From Allobosea sp. (GTDB lineage: Bacteria > Pseudomonadota > Alphaproteobacteria > Rhizobiales > Beijerinckiaceae), in NCBI GenBank assembly GCA_024231975.1, contig JAAEQB010000034.1:1-64000 (forward strand): 64,000 bases of DNA, read 5' to 3'. The translations under genes were made by a program, and so were the position numbers. Each line of letters begins with the position of its first letter. Position 1 is the first letter of the stretch. Under the pieces are notes generated by a model. That model was not told the origin of the DNA, made no database searches, and saw only the letters and a program-made list of their open reading frames with translations. Shown piece after piece: positions 60,356-64,000 of this stretch.

Positions 60356-60380
60356 CGATCAGGTCGGTTCGACCTGATCG
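60356..60380. repeat. perfect hairpin CGATCAGGTCG/CGACCTGATCG
   Basis: Eleven-pair arms around a GTT loop in the 247-base gap between divergent purM and the phosphatidyltransferase gene. It lies about 30 bases from the preceding hairpin; the two may form one composite element. Confidence 0.75.
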
Positions 60381-60510
60381 GATCCGGCTCTTGCTTCGCG
60401 AGCGAATAGGCAAGGGCAGGGCGGGGGGCAAGCCCTTCCGCGAAAGCGTTTCGCACTTCTCCCGCCCATGTTCTACCCTGAGGTGCGAATCCGTCGGCAG
60501 GTTTCCCGCG

Positions 60511-61041
60511 ATGACGCTTCCGAACCTGATCACCATCGGCCGCCTGATCCTGGTGCCGCTGGTGATCGTCATGATCGTCAATGCCCGCTGGGACGAGGCC
60601 TTCTTCCTCTTCGTCGCGGCTGGCGTCTCCGACGCGATCGACGGCTTCATCGCCAAGCGCTTCGACATGAAGAGCGAGCTCGGCGCCTATCTCGATCCGC
60701 TCGCCGACAAGGCACTGATCGTCTCGATCTACATCACCCTCGCCATCATCGGCATCATCCCGGTCTGGCTGGTGATCGTCGTCGTGTCGCGCGACCTGAT
60801 GATCGTCACGGCGGTGATCCTGTCCTGGCTGATGGAAAAGCCGGTCACGATAGCCCCGATCATCGTCAGCAAGCTCAACACCGCCGCCCAGCTCGTCTTC
60901 GCGGCGCTGGTGCTCGGCTCGAAATCCTTTGAAATCGATGCCGGCGCGATCATGCCGGCGGCACAGATCATCGTCGCAGCCTTGACGCTCGCCTCCATGG
61001 GCGCCTACCTCGCGCTCTGGCTGCGGCACATGGCGGGTTGA
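60511..61041 (+). CDS. CDP-alcohol phosphatidyltransferase
   Basis: 176 residues from the ATG at 60511. Membrane enzyme with the CDP-OH signature in SDAIDGFIAKRFDMKSELGAYLDPLADK (four Asp, with Gly) and five to six TM helices. Length suits PgsA (phosphatidylglycerophosphate synthase) or a cardiolipin-synthase-like member; these cannot be separated here. Start TLPNLITIGRLILVPLVI is PgsA-like. Confidence 0.88.
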   Translation: MTLPNLITIGRLILVPLVIVMIVNARWDEAFFLFVAAGVSDAIDGFIAKRFDMKSELGAYLDPLADKALIVSIYITLAIIGIIPVWLVIVVVSRDLMIVTAVILSWLMEKPVTIAPIIVSKLNTAAQLVFAALVLGSKSFEIDAGAIMPAAQIIVAALTLASMGAYLALWLRHMAG

Positions 61042-61111
61042 GCCGGCTCCTTGGATGGTCCGTGGCGGATCACCATAATCAGGGACCGCGAGGCCCCGTA
61101 GAGGCGAGTGC

Positions 61112-62206
61112 ATGAGTCTTCAGCGTCAACTGCTCTTCTGGCTGCTTGCCCTCGCCGTCCTCGTGCTCGCGCTGATGCTGTTCCGGGACGTGCTGCTGCC
61201 CTTCATCGCGGCGCTGGCGCTGGCCTACCTGCTCGATCCGCTGGCCGACAGGCTGGAGCGCTGGGGCCTCAGTCGCCTCACCGCGACGATCGCGATCCTC
61301 TGCCTGTTCCTGCTCGTCTTCATCGCCGGTCTGGTGCTGCTCGCCCCGCTGCTGAGCCAGCAGCTCGCCGGGCTGGTGGCGCGCCTGCCAGGCGATGCCG
61401 CCAAATTGCAGGCTCTGATCATGGAGCGCGGCGCGCCACTGATCGAGCGCTTCGGCGGGGCCAAGCTGGCGCAGGATGCGCAGAGCTCGCTCGGCAATCT
61501 CGTCGGCGAAGCAACGAGCTGGGTCGGCAAGCTCCTGGGCTCGCTCTGGTCCGGCGGCACCGCGATCATCGGCGTGTTCTCGCTGCTGGTGCTGACGCCC
61601 GTCATCGCCTTCTACCTGCTCGCCGATTGGGACCGCATGGTCGCGACGGTCGACAGCTGGCTGCCGCTCGACCATCGCGAGACGATCCGCGGCCTGCTGC
61701 ACGAGATGGACGTCGCCATCGCCGGCTTCCTGCGCGGGCAGGCGCTGGTCTGCCTCCTGCTCGGAACGTTCTATGCGATCGGTCTGTCGCTGGTCGGCGT
61801 CAATTTCGGCGCGCTGATCGGCATCATCAGCGGCTTCCTGTCGTTCATCCCCTATGTCGGCTCGCTGACCGGGCTCGTGCTCTCGGTCGGCGTCGCCACG
61901 GTGCAGTTCTGGCCGGACTGGACGATGCCTCTCCTGACGCTCGCCGTCTTCGCCGTGGGCCAGTTCGTCGAGGGCAACATCCTGCAGCCGAAGCTGGTCG
62001 GCGACTCCATCGGCGTGCATCCGGTCTGGCTGATGTTCGCGCTGCTCGCCTTCGGTTCGCTCTTCGGCTTCGTCGGCCTGCTGCTCGCCGTGCCGCTGGC
62101 GGCGATCATCGGCGTGCTTGCCCGCTTCGTGCTGCGCCAATATCTCGCCAGCCCTTACTACCGTGGCCATGCTGGGCCGGTGCCCAAACCCCATGTCGAG
62201 CCGTGA
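61112..62206 (+). CDS. AI-2E family (PerM/TqsA-type) membrane protein
   Basis: 364 residues with about eight TM helices. Family features: FRDVLLPFIAALALAYLLDPLADRLERWGLSR, GLLHEMDVAIAGFLRGQALVCLLLGTFYAIGLSLVGVNFGALIGIISGFLSFIPYVGSLTG, and FVEGNILQPKLVGDSIGVHPVWLMFALLAFGSLFGFVGLLLAVPLAA. In alphaproteobacteria such a gene often precedes hdaA, as here. Transport role unproven. Confidence 0.9.
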   Translation: MSLQRQLLFWLLALAVLVLALMLFRDVLLPFIAALALAYLLDPLADRLERWGLSRLTATIAILCLFLLVFIAGLVLLAPLLSQQLAGLVARLPGDAAKLQALIMERGAPLIERFGGAKLAQDAQSSLGNLVGEATSWVGKLLGSLWSGGTAIIGVFSLLVLTPVIAFYLLADWDRMVATVDSWLPLDHRETIRGLLHEMDVAIAGFLRGQALVCLLLGTFYAIGLSLVGVNFGALIGIISGFLSFIPYVGSLTGLVLSVGVATVQFWPDWTMPLLTLAVFAVGQFVEGNILQPKLVGDSIGVHPVWLMFALLAFGSLFGFVGLLLAVPLAAIIGVLARFVLRQYLASPYYRGHAGPVPKPHVEP

Positions 62207-62891
62207 GCCGCCGGTGAAGCCGCGCCAGCTCGCCTTCGACCTGCCGGTCGACAGCCGTCACGGCGTCGAGGATTTCCTCGTCGGCCCTTCGAACGAGCAG
62301 GCTTATGGGCTGATCGAGAGCTGGCCGGGCTGGCCGGCCTCCTGGCTGCGCCTCGTCGGGCCAGAAGGGGCAGGCAAGACCCATCTCGCCGCGATCTGGG
62401 CGGCGCGCGCCCATGCCTGGACGCTGTCGGCCGAAGAGCTCGACGAGGCCAAGGTGCCGCATCTGGCCTCCGGCGGGGCGCTGGTGATCGAGGATTGCGA
62501 CCGCGCCCCGCTCGACGAGCCGGCGCTGTTCCATCTGCTCAACGCCACCAAGGCGCGCGGCGCCTCCGTGCTGCTGACGGCGCGGACCGAGCCAGGGCAA
62601 TGGGGCCTGAAGGTGCCGGACCTGCTCTCGCGTCTGCGCCTGGCGCCGCAGGCCGAGATCGCTCCGCCGGACGACGCGCTGCTGCGCGCGCTTCTGGTCA
62701 AGCTCTTCGTCGACCGCCAGCTGATCGTCGACACCGGTACGATCGAGGCGCTGGCGCTCCGGATGGAGCGTTCCTTCGCCGCGGCGCGCGATCTCGTCGA
62801 CGCGCTCGACAAGCTCTCATTGGAGCGTGGCCGGCGCGTCACCCGCGCCATGGCCACCGAGGTGGTCGCCTCGCTCTTCCCGGAGGAGTGA
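62193..62891 (+). CDS. DnaA-like replication regulator HdaA
   Basis: About 232 residues from the ATG at 62193 (GTG at 62214 is an alternative without overlap). AAA+ DnaA-domain III paralogue: QLAFDLPVDSRHGVEDFLVGPSNEQAY start, Walker A GPEGAGKTHLAAIWA, Walker B-like GGALVIEDCD, and arginine-rich sensor region PDLLSRLRLAPQAEI. No DNA-binding domain IV. HdaA stimulates DnaA-ATP hydrolysis to prevent over-initiation. Overlaps the AI-2E gene by 14 bases if the ATG is used. Confidence 0.9.
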   Translation: MSSREPPVKPRQLAFDLPVDSRHGVEDFLVGPSNEQAYGLIESWPGWPASWLRLVGPEGAGKTHLAAIWAARAHAWTLSAEELDEAKVPHLASGGALVIEDCDRAPLDEPALFHLLNATKARGASVLLTARTEPGQWGLKVPDLLSRLRLAPQAEIAPPDDALLRALLVKLFVDRQLIVDTGTIEALALRMERSFAAARDLVDALDKLSLERGRRVTRAMATEVVASLFPEE

Positions 62892-62895
62892 GGCT

Positions 62896-64000
62896 TCAGG
62901 CCTTCGCGGCCGCCGTTCCCGTCAGGCGGGCATGGACCGTCTCGATCAGCAGATCGTGCGCCCGCGCCGCGATCGCATCGAGCGATGGCGTCTTGACGAA
63001 CATGGCGGCGGCCTTCTCGGACAGCTCTTCGCGGCTCGGCAGCGTCGGCATGTGCCACTGCGCGATCGCATCCTGCGCCTGCGCCTGGACGGCATGCAGA
63101 CGCTCGCCGGCGCGGGCCTGCATCGCGGCCAAGGCCTCGCGGAATTCGGGCAGCGTCAGCGTCGGCAGGTGCAACTCGGGCAGATGCAGCTCCGGCAGGC
63201 CGGGCGCATTGGCATAGGCATCGCGGAAGGCCTGGACGATGCGCTCCACCGGCACGGAGGCCGCGAGCCGCTCGGCCGAGCGCTCGATCACGCGCGGCGG
63301 CAGCGCCTGCGAGCGCTCGACCACCGCCTGCGGCGGCGCCTTCAGGTCCCAGACCAGGCGCAGCTTAGACAGGCCGAGGATGAGGTAATAGGTCGGATCC
63401 CATTGCCACCAGCGGAAGCCCTGGCGGACGCTGTACTGATAGGCGTGGTGGTTGTTGTGCCAGCCTTCACCCATGGTGATGATCGCCAGCCACCAGTTGT
63501 TCCGGCTCTCGTCGCCGGTGACATAGTCCTTGTCGCCATGCACATGCGCCAGCGAGTTGATGCAGAAGGTGCCGTGGTAGACCGCGACCGTCGACCAGAA
63601 GAAGCCGACGAACAAGCCGCTCCAGCCGTCGATGGCAAAGCAGATCAGGGCGAGCGCGGCCGCCGGCAGCAATTCGAAGCGATGCAGGAAATTGAGCTCG
63701 GGAAAGCGCGTCAGGTCGGTGACGGTCGAGGTGTCGCAGCGGTCATGCCCGTTGCTGAAGATCCAGCCGACATGAGAGTAGAAGAACGAGGTCAGCACCG
63801 GCGAATGCACGTCGTGCTCGGTGTCGGAGAAGCGGTGGTGATGCCGGTGCTTCGAGGCCCACCAGATCACGCTCTTCTGCGCCGTCGACTGGGCAAGGAG
63901 GGCGAGCACGAACTGCCCGATCCGGCTGGTCTTGTAGGTCCGGTGCGAGAAATAGCGGTGATAGCCGCCGGTCACTGCGAACATGCGCAGCCAGTACAGT
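62896..64000 (-). CDS. acyl-CoA/fatty-acid desaturase, 5' end outside the window
   Basis: C-terminal 360-odd residues of a membrane di-iron desaturase; the reading frame continues past the window end (…LYWLRMFAVTGGYHRYFSHR), so the start is not seen. Three His boxes: HRYFSH, HRHHH and HNNHH. Stearoyl-CoA-desaturase type, inserting a double bond into acyl chains. Unusual long C-terminal extension (about 130 residues) with an LPELHLP…LPTL repeat and helical segments. Confidence 0.9.
   Translation of the reverse strand, partial: LYWLRMFAVTGGYHRYFSHRTYKTSRIGQFVLALLAQSTAQKSVIWWASKHRHHHRFSDTEHDVHSPVLTSFFYSHVGWIFSNGHDRCDTSTVTDLTRFPELNFLHRFELLPAAALALICFAIDGWSGLFVGFFWSTVAVYHGTFCINSLAHVHGDKDYVTGDESRNNWWLAIITMGEGWHNNHHAYQYSVRQGFRWWQWDPTYYLILGLSKLRLVWDLKAPPQAVVERSQALPPRVIERSAERLAASVPVERIVQAFRDAYANAPGLPELHLPELHLPTLTLPEFREALAAMQARAGERLHAVQAQAQDAIAQWHMPTLPSREELSEKAAAMFVKTPSLDAIAARAHDLLIETVHARLTGTAAAKA

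Overview
The window is GC-rich chromosomal DNA from an alphaproteobacterium, most likely a Bosea-like member of the Hyphomicrobiales. This is inferred from protein style and gene content: DctP-type TRAP and sugar ABC importers, an Anbu peptidase, HdaA, several GSTs, a CCUCC-rich small RNA and dispersed palindromic repeats. No search was run. No rRNA, tRNA, CRISPR array, phage or insertion sequence was seen. The layout is ordinary chromosome with two dense catabolic islands.

Left part (1-7.8 kb): an OmpR/EnvZ-type two-component pair, a class II aldolase/adducin protein, a divergent MocR/PaiB pair, and a GST plus diaminopropionate ammonia-lyase divergent from an Lrp/AsnC regulator.

Island 1 (7.9-16 kb): a sugar ABC importer (binding protein and two permeases, but no ATPase), a long class II fructose-bisphosphate-aldolase-like protein, a PfkB kinase resembling sulfofructose kinase YihV, a divergent DeoR repressor and an aldo/keto reductase. 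Shared TTTTCG/TTTCGCAA motifs lie in front of the aldolase and of the kinase/deoR divergence. Together they suggest import, phosphorylation and retro-aldol cleavage of an unidentified sugar.

Island 2 (18.5-29.5 kb): a TRAP importer with an amidohydrolase, a homoserine-dehydrogenase-like oxidoreductase with a SAF domain, a cyclase-family hydrolase, a FadR-type GntR regulator, a HIBADH-like dehydrogenase, a crotonase with non-standard active-site positions, a class III CoA-transferase and an ApnO/PGDH_C-like dehydrogenase. Three palindromes built on TTGYATGC sit in front of the transcription units, which points to one GntR regulon. The substrate is unknown. This is the best candidate for an undescribed pathway.

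Middle (29.6-34.3 kb): a molybdate locus with a ModE-type HTH protein lacking its molbindin domain, modCBA, a separate 68-residue Mop protein and an almost canonical ModE operator, followed by a TrmO-like gene. Next comes a minus-strand small RNA of about 85 nt with a promoter, three hairpins and a terminator.

Right part (34.4-64 kb): mostly housekeeping and accessory genes. These include ankyrin protein, orphan Anbu peptidase, glutaminase, SseA, AlaX, an AAC(3)-family acetyltransferase, photolyase, an orphan VgrG-spike-like repeat protein, a probably frameshifted glycine-rich-tail gene, an RND pump with adaptor, gatB, two GNATs, ndk, a MipA-like porin, a molybdopterin oxidoreductase, a YafY/WYL regulator, purMN, a CDP-alcohol phosphatidyltransferase, an AI-2E-type permease, hdaA and a desaturase cut by the window end. 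At least three families of roughly 90-115 bp palindromic repeats are scattered between genes.
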